DNA of 64,000 bases from Phalacrocorax aristotelis (lineage: Eukaryota > Chordata > Aves > Suliformes > Phalacrocoracidae). Location of the stretch: positions 4,650,001 through 4,714,000 of the forward strand of contig NC_134297.1 in assembly GCF_949628215.1 (NCBI RefSeq), given 5' to 3'. Shown here piece by piece: positions 43,503 to 54,938 of the stretch. A program made the translations under genes and the position numbers. The notes beneath the pieces are model-generated. The model was given only the letters and a program-made list of their open reading frames with translations. It made no database searches and was not told the DNA's origin. Within the stretch, counting starts at the first letter, position 1, and each line of letters opens with the position of its first letter.

Positions 43503-46500
43503 CTGAAAAGGAATAAACATTGCTCTCCCTCAGCCAAGTGAGCATCAACAACTCAAAGATACGCAATGGGGAAAAGCAGGTTTTGAACTTCTAATATACC
43601 TTCAAGCAGTCTGTTTCTTTTCTGCCTACAGCTTTGTTGCTAGTATGCCAAGAGTTAATTTTCTTAGCTCATAAACTGAGAAATATTTCTTTAACACAAA
43701 ACTCTGCTTTCTTGCTCCAGCCTCAGCCAGACTAGACAGGTCAGATGTCCCTAGCGATTACGCTGAACTTCACAGCTTTCCTTTACCTCCTTCTGCTTCC
43801 TTTTAACAACAGCTTCTTTGCACAGTCCTCTCTAGTTTAAACTAGCTCTCACTACCTCCCCCTCCCACCTCCAAAAAACCCCACCACCTTTCCCCTTTCA
43901 CCTGCTATGTTACTACACAATTCCTGCATTCTGGTCAAGAGGTAAGCACGATGGGAAGGGAGGGCTGGCTTAAGGCAAAGTGCTCCTCTGCAGTAAAGCA
44001 GAAAGGGAGAGTTCAAGCATGGCAAAAGCTGCAGTGCAATGCAGTATGTTAAAAGCGATGTACTCGGGCAAACTGCACTAGTTTCTCTGTCTCTTGGCCC
44101 TGTTAGTATGTGGCTTAAAAATTCATTCATACAGGACTTCATATTAGAGTTAGATGGTGGGATTTTATATCATACTTCCTAACACGCAGATTTTGAACAA
44201 TTCAGAGTTACGAGCAATTAGTCAAGCTTCGAGACAGTAACGAATGATAATACCTACCTGATAACATAACTGCATAAGAGCTAAAGTTTTTGTGTGTGGC
44301 AGGTCTGAATTTTCCTTTATACTCAAATACAAAACCAATTTTGGCAGTAGCAGAAGACACATGTAGTGTTTAAGTGTAGTACATAGACTTTTCAGTGATG
44401 ACTACTTGTAGAGCACATTCCCCGCCCTGTAAATCAGTTCTGCAGACCTTGTGTAGGGAACTCATCCCCTCTTAAAATCATTAACAACTGGGAATTCTCA
44501 GTATTACTTTTTTAACCACATAATGTGATGCAAGAGCTGAAGAACTGTTTGGAATTTCAACATGCGATGTTGAGATTTCAGTGAAGACCGGAGGGATACA
44601 GTGAAGACGTGTATTCCTGTAAGGTGGGGTCCAACTCATAGGCAGGGTTCACATTTTGAAACAAAAACTGTAGCCAAATTATACAGTGAAAATTGTTTTC
44701 ATTACCTTCTCTGGCGGCACCGCCTCTAGTGCAAGGAACCTCTTCAGCAGGCAGCATGACACTGCTGGCCCAGGTGTATCTCCACTAGAAGAGAAAAGAA
44801 AACACAGAAGTTAATCTTCTGCCAATATCTGCAGCCCACTACTGTTCTCACTACAGCGTCATCGCTTAGTGAAAATAGAAATGATCACAACAATGCTAGA
44901 AAAACACACCCAACCCACAGTCCATTTATTCTTGTAATGCAAGACACCACGCTGGTGCACCACCACACAAAGAACTCCGGGCTGGCTGCTCATGAGGTTA
45001 ACAAGTTCTCCAGGGCCTTACTGCAGCTCTGTGATGTGGCAAAGTACATTCACGTAAACACACATGTAAGCCATAAGGAGAGAGGCAACGCTGCACTTAG
45101 AGCATGCTTGTGGTGCCGCTCTCGGGCCTTGACAGAGTCTCAGAAATTTCATTAGTGTTACACAGCCTAGGGCATCCTGACTTACAGAGACCCCAATGAT
45201 TTGTTCCAACCCCATCCTCTCACAAAAACTCTCAGACACTGTGAAGGTGGCTGCACTGATCTCTTATGATATGAGAGATTTTCACAGACGAAAACCACCT
45301 TCTCCCAAGTCATGCCTTATTACACCTGCTTTAACCAGGTCAGTTCATGAACTTTTTCCAAAACATTATTTTACAATGGCTGAAAAACTAGTCCAGACCC
45401 ACCTGTGTGAAAGACCCCCTGGGAACAGTCATCTTCTGGCAGCACTGCACACCCCATAATCACTCAATCCATCTAATTCCAGGTAACAGCACCAGAAAGC
45501 ACAATGTAGTTTGCATTCTTAATGACACTCAGTTTCTTGCTCAGACTATAATTGAGTTTTCTTCTACTCCACATTGTGAAGTGAAGTTTATTTTTAAGCT
45601 GAAAGAAGAGTTTTAATTTAAAGGTGCAAAATTTGAGGCCATAAACAAAAACCCAATAAATACAGAAACGCTAGATCTACACAGCAGATTCTCTAGACTA
45701 ACCATAATCACCACAGCAACATGAGCTACCATTTGTTAGCTGTGAGATGCTATCTTCAAAGCTCATTTGGCATCATTTAAATGCTCACATTACAAAGCAT
45801 GCTATTTAGGAAACAAAGCTCAACTGGAATCAACTTTAGCTGGTTTGGTGCTGCTAGGAATTTCAAGCAGAAAGCCCGCTAGCCCAGTCAGAGCAACACA
45901 GTGTGCTGGATTTAAGAACAAACACAAATTTTCTGGCAGACCCGTGTAGCAAAGCAGCAAAACCCCCCAAAAGTCTAGAACTATGTATTTTATTTAACAT
46001 CGTACTCTGAAACACCACTATGTTTTCAACTAGTGCCACTTTAATTGGAAAATTAATTGCAACAGGCAATGTTTCTATCGGAAAAGACTAGAAGACTAAT
46101 TCCTTCTGTCCTGTTTCATAAAAATTTCAAGCGAAGACCTGAAACAAATGAGAGAAAGCATTGTTCTATTTCTTGAAAAACAGAATGATAGCAAGACCTC
46201 TGTGAGAGCGAGCTTGAAAGCATAACTGCTAAAGGTTTAAGGACAGCAAGGTACCCTACCTCCAGGAGCTGCGCCTGAGGCTACTTGTGCCTCGGGGAGC
46301 CTGGCAAAGCAACAGCTCTTCCAAGGAAAATATCCCGACTCCAGCATCACCGCAGGTACAGCTGGCTGGTGGCTGGCTGGTGGCTGCCCACGGCTGTCGT
46401 TAGTCATGGGTGAGACAACTCACGCTCCACTTCTCCCTGTGGTCACGGGCAGGCAGCGAAAGAAGGGCCCCAAAGCTCACAGGGACCACAGGCGCAGTCG

Positions 46501-46649
46501 GCCTCACCGAGCCCTCCCTGAGGTGAGGTGCAGCCTCAGCTCACCACAGGGAGGCTCTGCCACTGGTCCTCCCCCAAGCCCCCCAAGTGCTGCCTGACTT
46601 ACCACCACCTCAGCCCAAAAGGCGCACCTTCAGCAGCACGACCCAACAT
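43292..46649 (-). CDS. Tentative small gene of unknown function (5-exon model, about 153 residues)
   Basis: Five minus-strand exons can be joined without a frame break, from an ATG inside a CpG-rich block to a stop codon (462 bp). The product begins MLGRAAEGAPFGLRW, has a Cys-rich patch, a helical centre (LLKRFLALEAVPPEK, then LLCSYVIRLQNRLKEFT), a hydrophobic stretch (LHFLFVLVFSTGVFLMVHSF) and a Ser/Asn-rich tail. I do not recognise it. Weak points: the acceptor of exon 2 lacks a good pyrimidine tract; exon 4 is 23 nt; exon 5 has a strong internal donor (GTAAGA at about 43473), so the real gene may splice onward and the hydrophobic tail may be intron. It is convergent with ATP12A. Confidence 0.4.
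44258..44280 (-). CDS. Tentative small gene, 23-nt microexon 4
   Basis: Very strong donor (ATCAG|GTAGGT). With the acceptor at ACTTTAG it encodes LLCSYVI and shifts to the phase that keeps exon 5 open. An alternative acceptor inside it would leave 12 nt and change the ending. Confidence 0.38.
44706..44784 (-). CDS. Tentative small gene, exon 3
   Basis: Strong acceptor (TTTTCTCTTCTAG) and fair donor (GAGAAG|GTAATG), 79 bp. In the phase set by exon 2 it reads GDTPGPAVSCCLLKRFLALE then AVPPEK. Best supported exon of this model. Confidence 0.5.
46260..46361 (-). CDS. Tentative small gene, exon 2
   Basis: Donor CTGGAG|GTAGGG is good. Two acceptors are possible: the one used here (GCCAG at 46362, preceded by a branch-like TGACTAAC but pyrimidine-poor) keeps frame with exon 1. 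An alternative at 46301 would leave a 41-bp exon. Encodes GDAGVGIFSLEELLLCQAPR and onward. Confidence 0.4.
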
Positions 46650-46875
46650 CCCTTTCCTACTCAGACGCACAGCGCAAGCGAATCCATCCAGGGGCGCTGC
46701 ACGTGCCTGGACCCCAGCCCCGCGCAGTGCCCGCCAGCGAGAGGGCGCACAGCCGCTCCTGAGGGTGGGCTTCCCTGCCCGCCCAGGGCCACCGCAGCCC
46801 GGGAGGCACCTGCGTGTACCACCTCTGCACTCTCGCGCACCCCCCGGCGCGGGCACGTTTCTCAGCGGTGCGTTT
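46385..46875. promoter_or_regulatory. GC-rich, CpG-rich block, candidate CpG-island promoter
   Basis: This is the only long GC-rich stretch in a window that is otherwise AT-rich. CpG dinucleotides are frequent, for example CCCCGCGCAGTGCCCGCCAG and CCCCGGCGCGGGCACG. Such blocks in vertebrates usually mark promoters active in many tissues. A strong minus-strand donor (GTAAGT) at 46602 inside it suggests leftward transcription. Confidence 0.55.
46603..46649 (-). CDS. Tentative small gene, coding exon 1
   Basis: ATG and 14 further codons, then a strong donor, TGGTG|GTAAGT. It sits inside the CpG-rich block. The same frame is open upstream to 46910, so the true start may differ. Confidence 0.4.
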
Positions 46876-46910
46876 TGCTGAATAAATACACTTTTTAGGA
46901 GTATAAACAC

Positions 46911-49900
46911 TGAAATTTATGTTTTACGATGTCTAGGTTATTAACCGAAGCACGATATCCAGCACAAAGATACACCAAAGCCTGTTCCCAATCAGCAGTA
47001 AGAAGGCAGCAAGATGTGCAAATGCTGAAGAAATAGGCAATAAGCAAATGCAGCCTCCAGTTCTGGGGGAGGGGGAAGATGTGTTTAACTCCCTGCAGGC
47101 AAACAGCCCCGCAAGCACAAAACCAGAGTATGTGCACCAGTAAGACTTAGAGCCGTGAAGTAGCTGCTTTTCTCTGTTCCCAAGAGCTTGTAAAATGAAT
47201 GTGATAAATATTCTTCAGGACAAGAAACATGCACTTAGGTGTCAGACAGGCAGAAAAGACAAAAAACTGTAAAAATGGGAACAGATTTCTCTGCCAAATG
47301 AAGTGGGTTTGACGACTATGAAATCTCTCCCCTGGAAGTCAATAAACCCAGGTGCTGTCATGGTACCTGAAGTATGTTCAGCTTAACAGATCTTTTTGAT
47401 TGGTTGAATCTATGCTTTTTTAAACATGAAGAAAAAGAGTGATTTTATAACAACTATGATAGAAATAGCACAGCTTTGAAGCTTCAAATGCAACTCTACT
47501 ATTGCTAAGCCTCTGTTCCTGCAAATTTCACCCCCCAAAAAAAAAGTCTGTTACTAGCCCTTTTGTACATTGTAGTGGAACCTCACTGTTAGATTAATAA
47601 CCATTTGGCCCAAGCTCGTTCCAATCTCAATGGGAAAAGCAAAAGGTATTTTATCAGTCACCTACTGTCAGCTGGCAAGAAATGCCCTAACCTGAAACTA
47701 TCTCGACAATAAAAATATTGGAAGTGATTGCATCATTTACTTCTCCAACCTATGCATTCTTCAGCCATTCAGCCTTTCTGTTCTGTCCCACTGTTCCAGC
47801 CCTACATAGCCTCCATACTTCTCCAGCCACCGCTCTCATAAAACTGGAAAACGGACAACTTTTTGGGCTATACAACTAAGAAACTACAAGAAAAACCACA
47901 TTGTTCTGTACAAGCCTCGCCTTTTATGCAGAAATTCCTACACTGTCAGTTTGTCATGTCTGAAGCCCTGTAAGACTGCGCTTCACTATTCTAGCCCTGG
48001 CTTTCCAGTGGAGCAGCTGATACCCACACACATTGCTTCCTACACTGCTGCAGTAACCTCTGCTGCTGGCCTTATTTAGACCAGTACAACAGTTTGCTTT
48101 ATGTACTCAGAAACTATTCCAACTTTCTTTCGTAGGCAGCACTAACACTTTCCAGGCCACTTCCCTCTGGAATCTCTGTTTGGCCTTGCACGAAGCATTG
48201 CCGTATGCTGTTCTGTGAACTCAAGAAGACACCTGAAAACTGTCAAGGTCTACCACAGACCTGCAGTTTGGTGGCAAAAAAAAATTGCACATCAGAGTTT
48301 TGAAAATCTTGCACGAGCACAATACCTGCTTGTCTGTCTTGAACAAATGGTTTACAGGATCAGGCTGCTACACAAGTGATTGCACAGGAAGAAAATACAC
48401 CATATCTATCTTTGTGAAAAGATCTGAACACCTAGGTAGTCCCTGGCTGAAAGGAAAATACACTTCCAAACAAGAATCAATTTTCTAGATAAGAAACTTC
48501 TCACTCTTCCTCAGGAACCTCTCACTTAGCTCCTCTTTTCCCTAGATACATTGGCCTTCTGGTAAGTCTGCATTATGTGAGGCTGGTCTTGATAATACAC
48601 TGGTCAACAGCATACTGAAAGGCTCCCCTGCAACAGGGGCAGAAAGGGGACCCAGCTCAAAGCCACGCCTTTGAAAAGGCTCCCAATAACAGGTGTCCCT
48701 CAGCTGTAAGAACTGGCCTGACCTTTGTTTTAACTATGTAGAAAACCAAAATACTTTGTGCAAAACAAGAAAGAAGTGAAAATGCTGGCACCAGCCTGAA
48801 CCTGCGCAAGGAGAATGCGCTGGTACCAGCAGGAAAGGAGGAGAGACTGCATGCACAAATAGATTGCGCTCTCTCTTCTCTGCTGGTACCAGCAGATCCT
48901 CTCACCTCCATGTACCATTGCTGCCCCCGGCAACGACATCTCTCTGGTCCCTCCTGCCACACAGGCTGAGTCAGCAGAGGTGAAGTTCCAGCAGCACAGA
49001 AAAATCCTTCACAGAAGCTGGCGGACATGAAGATGAAGACTTTGTGCACTAAGCGGGGAAGTAAACAAAGCAAAATGTCTCAGGTAAGTCTGTGACACTT
49101 AACTGTCTGCCTCCTCTGTTAAGTCAGAGGCTTTGGGAGAGAATATGGAACACCAGTTTTATCACACCGAACTGACGCTAATGATTCACAGATTTTAAAT
49201 GCCAGAAAGAATCACTCAGAAACCAAGATAACTACAAGAAGAAGATGAAAAGCAGAACTGCATTAGGAAAATATAGAACAAAGAAGGGAGACATGAACAC
49301 GTGGTAAGTGATGTGAACCCTGGGGAGATGGAAGAAAATGAAAGAAAGGAAAAAATTGAGTTATCCTTCTGTAATTTCTCTGAAGGGTTCACTGCTGATG
49401 AAAATCCCATGAACAGTATAATTTATCACGTGAGTAAACTTACTTCTGGTAGAATTCCTGGCATATCTCACCTGCACTCTAGGCAGTTTTCCAGGCATTA
49501 AGTCAAAATCTTGGTGACTTGCCTGGCAGTCTGAGTGGTCTGCAAATCAACGAGCATGCACTTAAATAGGAACAGTCCTGATCTATGAATCCTAAACAAC
49601 GTTGGAAATGCACTTAAGAGTCACAGCAACAATAAGGACGGGGAGAAGGATGGACAGAGGGAGGAAAGCAAAGGTGTGCTGAATGGACGGACTATGTGAA
49701 ACAGCTCAGCTGTGTATCAGTAGCTCTGCACAAATAAAAAATCAGAGTATGTTCAGTAAAAGAGTAGATAACATCCAGAAGACAAAGTGAAGGGAATTCC
49801 CCCAAAGCAGAAAACCCAATAGCCTGACAAAACTACTTTTACTTCTCCTGGGGGCAAATGTGGTGCCAGAGAGTCGGGGAAGAGGGAGATTTAAAGTTCA

Positions 49901-52900
49901 GAGACCACTCACAGTTGTCAAAGCCTGCAGTGCTTTGCACCTGTTTGATTTTGAGATTGGTCCTGCTACCTTCCTGGGAGGAAGAAGCAGCCATGCAGAA
50001 CTAGGCCAAGAGGTACACAGCAATAGATCACAAAGCTCACAACAAACCTTGCAGGAAACAACTTGGAGACAGCGAAAGCTTTTGCAAACTCCCTTGGTCA
50101 AAAAAAGTGCTAGCAGGAAGGTCAGGTCATTACTTTAAACAACAGAATACTGAGACAGCCCAAAAAAAGACAGTGCAGGGACATTCTCTCAGATTATTCT
50201 GGTCTCAAGGTGCCAGTTCCACCATTGCAGCAATTTAGTAACTAATAACACTAATAACTAGTAACTAATTTGATCACGTTGACCATCTTCACTGTCCCTA
50301 ATAAACCAAACCTCCTATCTACAAAGATGTTCTATTTTCCCCTTGCAGAGTTTGTTTTGGGTGTTGTTCCTCCCCCAAAATAAAGTCACTCCCGAAGAAT
50401 GACTTAAGGGCAAAGTACATGTCAAATGTAATTTGCTATGGGATTGTAACAGACAATAACTGAAGTCCAGGCAGGGATTTTTATCCCAGGAAAATTGATC
50501 TGTTTCTTCCCGGTACATAAATAAGATGCCTGTGATCTGAAAGGGCTCAAAACCAGCTTTTTTATTAGTTTTGAACTGTCACACAAAGAAATATTCATTG
50601 GATGTGCTGATAGGAAGACTGCTAATTTATAGTACTACTCTGCACTAGGCCTTTCATCTAAGGAGGTCCACATGCTTTCTAGAATCAGAGGCCTGAATTC
50701 CTCCAAGATTTGGAGAAGCAACCTGATGTAATGCTGTCAGCTGACTCCATTTACGTAAAAAACAGTTCTGGAGAAAGGAGGGCATAAACCTATGCTAATA
50801 GTCCAACCAACCACAGCTCCCCATTTTCCACCAAGGTTCAAGACTCCCAAAGAACAAACATTAACAGATCTACCCCAGATCATTTACCAGCAGAACAGGA
50901 GAAAGCAGCTACTTGTAGCAAGTTCCCTATTTACGTATGCAAGTCCTCATGTGAGGTCAGGAGCACAATGCTGTTGTATTGCTATTTAATTTCATGCGCC
51001 CGGGTCAGTCATTCTGGGAAACATGTAGGGCTTTCTCACTCTTAACTCTCTCCGCTCCTTTGCCATGCTGGGTTCAGCACAGCCCTGGCTAGAACCAATC
51101 TCTTCTCTTCATTGTGGCTGAAATGAATTTTACTTTAAATTCCCAGGGAGCTCAAGTCAGCTGTGCTACATTAGGCTTGTACTACTCCATATTTCCGTCT
51201 GGAATAGCCAGGTTATGAGCTACTTTGGAGGAAAGTTCATTACATCCTGAACAGACAGAATGTTCCCAAGACAAATCTCCTCCCAGTTTCCAGCTGTAAC
51301 TGAGCTTTCTTTACAGGGCACCCACCAGGGCAGGTCAAGTGGGGTGCAGGAGAGCGGCCCCCCCGCTCCCCCTCGGCACTACCCAACAAAGTATGAACAG
51401 TAACTCGAAGGGGAAGGAGCCGCTTGGCTGCACAGCCTCATGTTCAGATCACAGCTGGATCCAGCTTGCTTGTTGCTGAGATTAAACTCTTCTACAAGGT
51501 GAGTTTCTCCTTGAGTCCAGGACCTACACAACCCAGTCTCAAATTTCCTCCCAGTCCAGAAGGTGAATGTGGCAGGAAGATAAAAAAACCACAAAAAAAA
51601 AAAAAACCCCAAGAGGAGTGTATCTGCTGCGCAAATACTTCCTTTCTGAGGTTAGCTGAAAGTTTTGGAACTACAGTTTGCTGAGAGAGGGTGGAGAAGC
51701 CAAGGTAAGCGAAGGATTTATAACACTACAAAGTCTTTGTCGTTCTCAGTCACTGCTGACCTACAAAGCACAGGTAAATACACTGCAGGGAAAGTCCTTA
51801 GGGTGGTAAATCATTGATGAGGGACATTTGCTGATGGACTTACTATGGATCAAATAACATTTACATCTTAAATTTATTTCTCCATGAGAGAGTTCAAGGA
51901 CTGTTCACTTTGTGTAGAACACTACTTTTGCTAGGAGAGAAAAAGTTAACTCTGGCTTCCCTGACAAGACCAACCTCCCCCACCCCTTCCAAGTCCTGAC
52001 CGCATAATATATTGAAATTTCACATTAAGTGGGGTAAATCCAACTTCACAGCAGCATGTAATAACAGACGACCGTGTCTTTTGATACTTCCAATTTCTAA
52101 CTTCTGCGACAGCATTGTAATGTAAATCCAAACCATGAATATCCACTTTTCCTCTGATCTCTCCCTTGGTATCATTTGTGAGTGTATCCATTACCTGGCC
52201 CTTTTCCAAAGAGCTGTTAGCCCAGGATCTACACATAGGACTCTGGTAATTCACCCTTCCTGCCTTCCAACACTGCAGTATTGCTCAGCCTGTGGATCCT
52301 AAAGAGCTTGGTGCTCCAGGCAAGCTATTCTTAAAAACACCATTTCTCACACCGGCCAAAAAGTGACAGGTCTCAACATCCAGCATTGCAAGAGACCTTT
52401 GACCTATATGGCGTGTTGACTTCCTTGTTGAACATAACCCAGTTATCAGCTACCACCTCCCATGGCACCATTTACAAAGGCCAACCTGTCAGACCTAGCA
52501 CAATGGCTCTCCAGTAGAATTTATTAAGAGCTGGGCACCTGGAAACCACCAGCTTTTTCAATGCCACATTTGTCACTTTATCTCTGTTTGGCTTGGCAAA
52601 TTTGCCTTAAGAAATAGGGTTATTAACAGCTTTTCTCCCAATGGGAATACCACAGGTGTACACTTGGTAGTGGTTTGGAACTACAAAATACAGATTCATT
52701 TGCTTTGTTGCTTGAAGGTGTAGGAGCGATGGGCTGCAGCATATTTCTCAGAGGAAAGTGCATACTTTCTGCTATTTTGGGCTTTGATTTCTGAGAACTT
52801 ACACTGGCTGACAGATGGGTGAGGGGGAGATTGGGAATCAATGCCTATTGCTTTTGGTAGATGTAAGTGAATTTTCCCAGTCTCTCTTTTTCAGGGTCCG

Positions 52901-54690
52901 ATACTGTCAGTCAGTAAAAGGTAGCAAGGAAAACCAAGTTTCCTCTTCCTCAGTTCAAGTTTCTTCCAGTTCTTCTAATGACCGGATCGCATACCTGACT
53001 TACTTTAAGTCAAGAGTTTGTCCTGCTTAATATTTGAAGTCATCTTGTCTATCTGCTACTCTTTCAGGGTTATTGTTTTCTCTCCTAGGAAAAGCTAACA
53101 AGGGTAACTATTCCCTTCATCCGACTTTCATTTTCTCAGGCTTCTTGCTAGACTGAATTCCGTAAGCTCAAGAGAAAACTAACTTCCCACTGAAGTAACT
53201 GTTATTTCTGATGCTATCTTTACAAACATGCTGCGTCCCAACAAATTTTAGATCTCCACAAACCCAAAGCAGACACCACTTTTGCAATTCCCTAGTATCA
53301 GCACAATCTCATTTTGCAGCTCCATTGCTTCACCCCTTTTGCAACTGCAATCCACAACGCAGTGAGTCAGTACCACGATCGATAGTGACTGTTCCTGTAT
53401 CATCGTGTATCAAGTATTACATGTCATAGTACTTCCACAAATCGCACTGGAAAAAGATGTACCTGCTGGATTCCAAGTATGTACTAAAGTATGTCAGAAC
53501 AAATGACACACAGAGAACAGGTTTTATACTGAATGGACTTGAAGCAGAGGAATACCGTGTCTCCATAACCACAGATTTCCTCCTTGAATTTAATAGAAAT
53601 CAGCTGCTGTTTTTACTTCCAAAGCCAGGAGTAGGAATTTCAATTGCTGGGTGACTGAGACCTTCCTCTGAGCATCGGTTCCTTGTAGAAAATATGGATA
53701 CTCCCTTTCCATGACATGAAGACTTGAATATAGTCTGACTTGTCATATAGTTCTGAGGTAAACAAACACAGGTGAGTTTCACTGTGTGATCACCACCATG
53801 TAGGGGATCTTACTGGAGACTCCCAACAGCCCTTTTCTTATTTGGGGGCTGCTGTTAAAAAATACATTTTGGAGATCTTTTTGTTTAATTTGAAATATTT
53901 TCAGCAACAAAAGTGTTGCATAAAACCAAGTGTTGCAACTTGAAAATTGTTTGTGAATTTATCCGAGATCAATGTACCACTGGGTGTTGTACAGAGAAAA
54001 GGTATGTTCTCACTGATTAGGTTTTACAACCTTTTTTTTTTTCTTTTAAGAGGAACCTTGAAAAAGAAAGGTTCGTCTATAGCTTTTACAAGATTATCTA
54101 AATTTTTATATGCGGTTTTAATATGTTTCTTGTTGTGCTGCACATATACAAGTACTCAGCACAGCAAATCAGCAGGATTGCTGATTCAACAGGTATGTGA
54201 AAGATGGGACAGGGTCCATCCCATGGAGCTATGACCCACCTGAGGAGTTATAAAGTTATTTCTAGAAGCTGGTCAGGTAAAAGTGGAGATAAAAGTACTG
54301 TGGACTTGTTAATTGAATACTTCAGCAATTCCAGAAACTGAGTCTTTAGTTTAACCACTGAGTTAAAGACAAACCAGCCGGGGGCTGCAGCTTGTCCTTA
54401 TGCCAATTTCTGTGATTCACCAAACAAGCCCAATGTCTGTGAGGATCAAGGCTTCATTTGGCAGAAGTTATTAAGCACGCACCTGGCTTCAGACTGATTC
54501 ACTGATGAGCTAGCTCAGTGAGACTATTCTTTTCTCACAGAAATGAGGCATTTACTATTTCAGGCTTCTGGAAACAACCCAACAAATTAAGTGTTTCATC
54601 AAGGAATAAACCTGCAAGCAAGAAGCATCCAGAACTCAGTACCAAGAAACCCTTTTGACTTGCCATTATTACAGTTTCCCAGTCCCTTTG
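46911..54690. other. Spacer between the two minus-strand gene models
   Basis: No exon with good splice sites and a recognisable product was found. A cluster of palindromic CTGGTACCAG motifs lies at 48783-48898. An open minus-strand frame of 138 codons near 48657-49073 is low-complexity and lacks coding features. Confidence 0.45.
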
Positions 54691-54707
54691 GAACGGGAAG
54701 CCACATT

Positions 54708-54713
54708 TTTATT
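54708..54713 (-). terminator. Candidate poly(A) signal for the minus-strand membrane protein gene
   Basis: AATAAA on the minus strand, about 155 bases after the proposed stop codon. Position fits a short 3' UTR, but the motif is common in AT-rich DNA. Confidence 0.4.
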
Positions 54714-54867
54714 CTTGTTGCCCTGTGGTGAATGACTCCTTTTACCTGCTGTAGAAACACAACACACTCACAGATAGGTGCTCGGGACACAAATAAACTG
54801 TGAGTACTAACTTCATACACGCCAGGGGCTCACCTTCTGTGTCCGGAACTTCCAAAAGAAAGACTGC

Positions 54868-54938
54868 TTATTTGCTGTATCTTCTGGATTTCACTCTGGT
54901 GGGTGACACTTTCAAATCTTCCCACTTCATCAGTTTAG
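54868..54938 (-). CDS. Unidentified membrane protein gene, candidate last exon
   Basis: Acceptor TCTCTGCAG, then [23 protein letters not shown] and TAA, in phase with exon i. A poly(A) signal lies about 155 bases further on. Another frame stays open past the stop to a GTGAGC site at about 54832, but it is blocked by TAA at the exon start. Confidence 0.5.

Noticed and set aside
48657-49073. 138-codon minus-strand frame
   Set aside because: No splice sites, no recognisable domain, and composition typical of chance.
51946-52254. 102-codon minus-strand frame
   Set aside because: Looks partly protein-like but lacks flanking splice signals and a start context.
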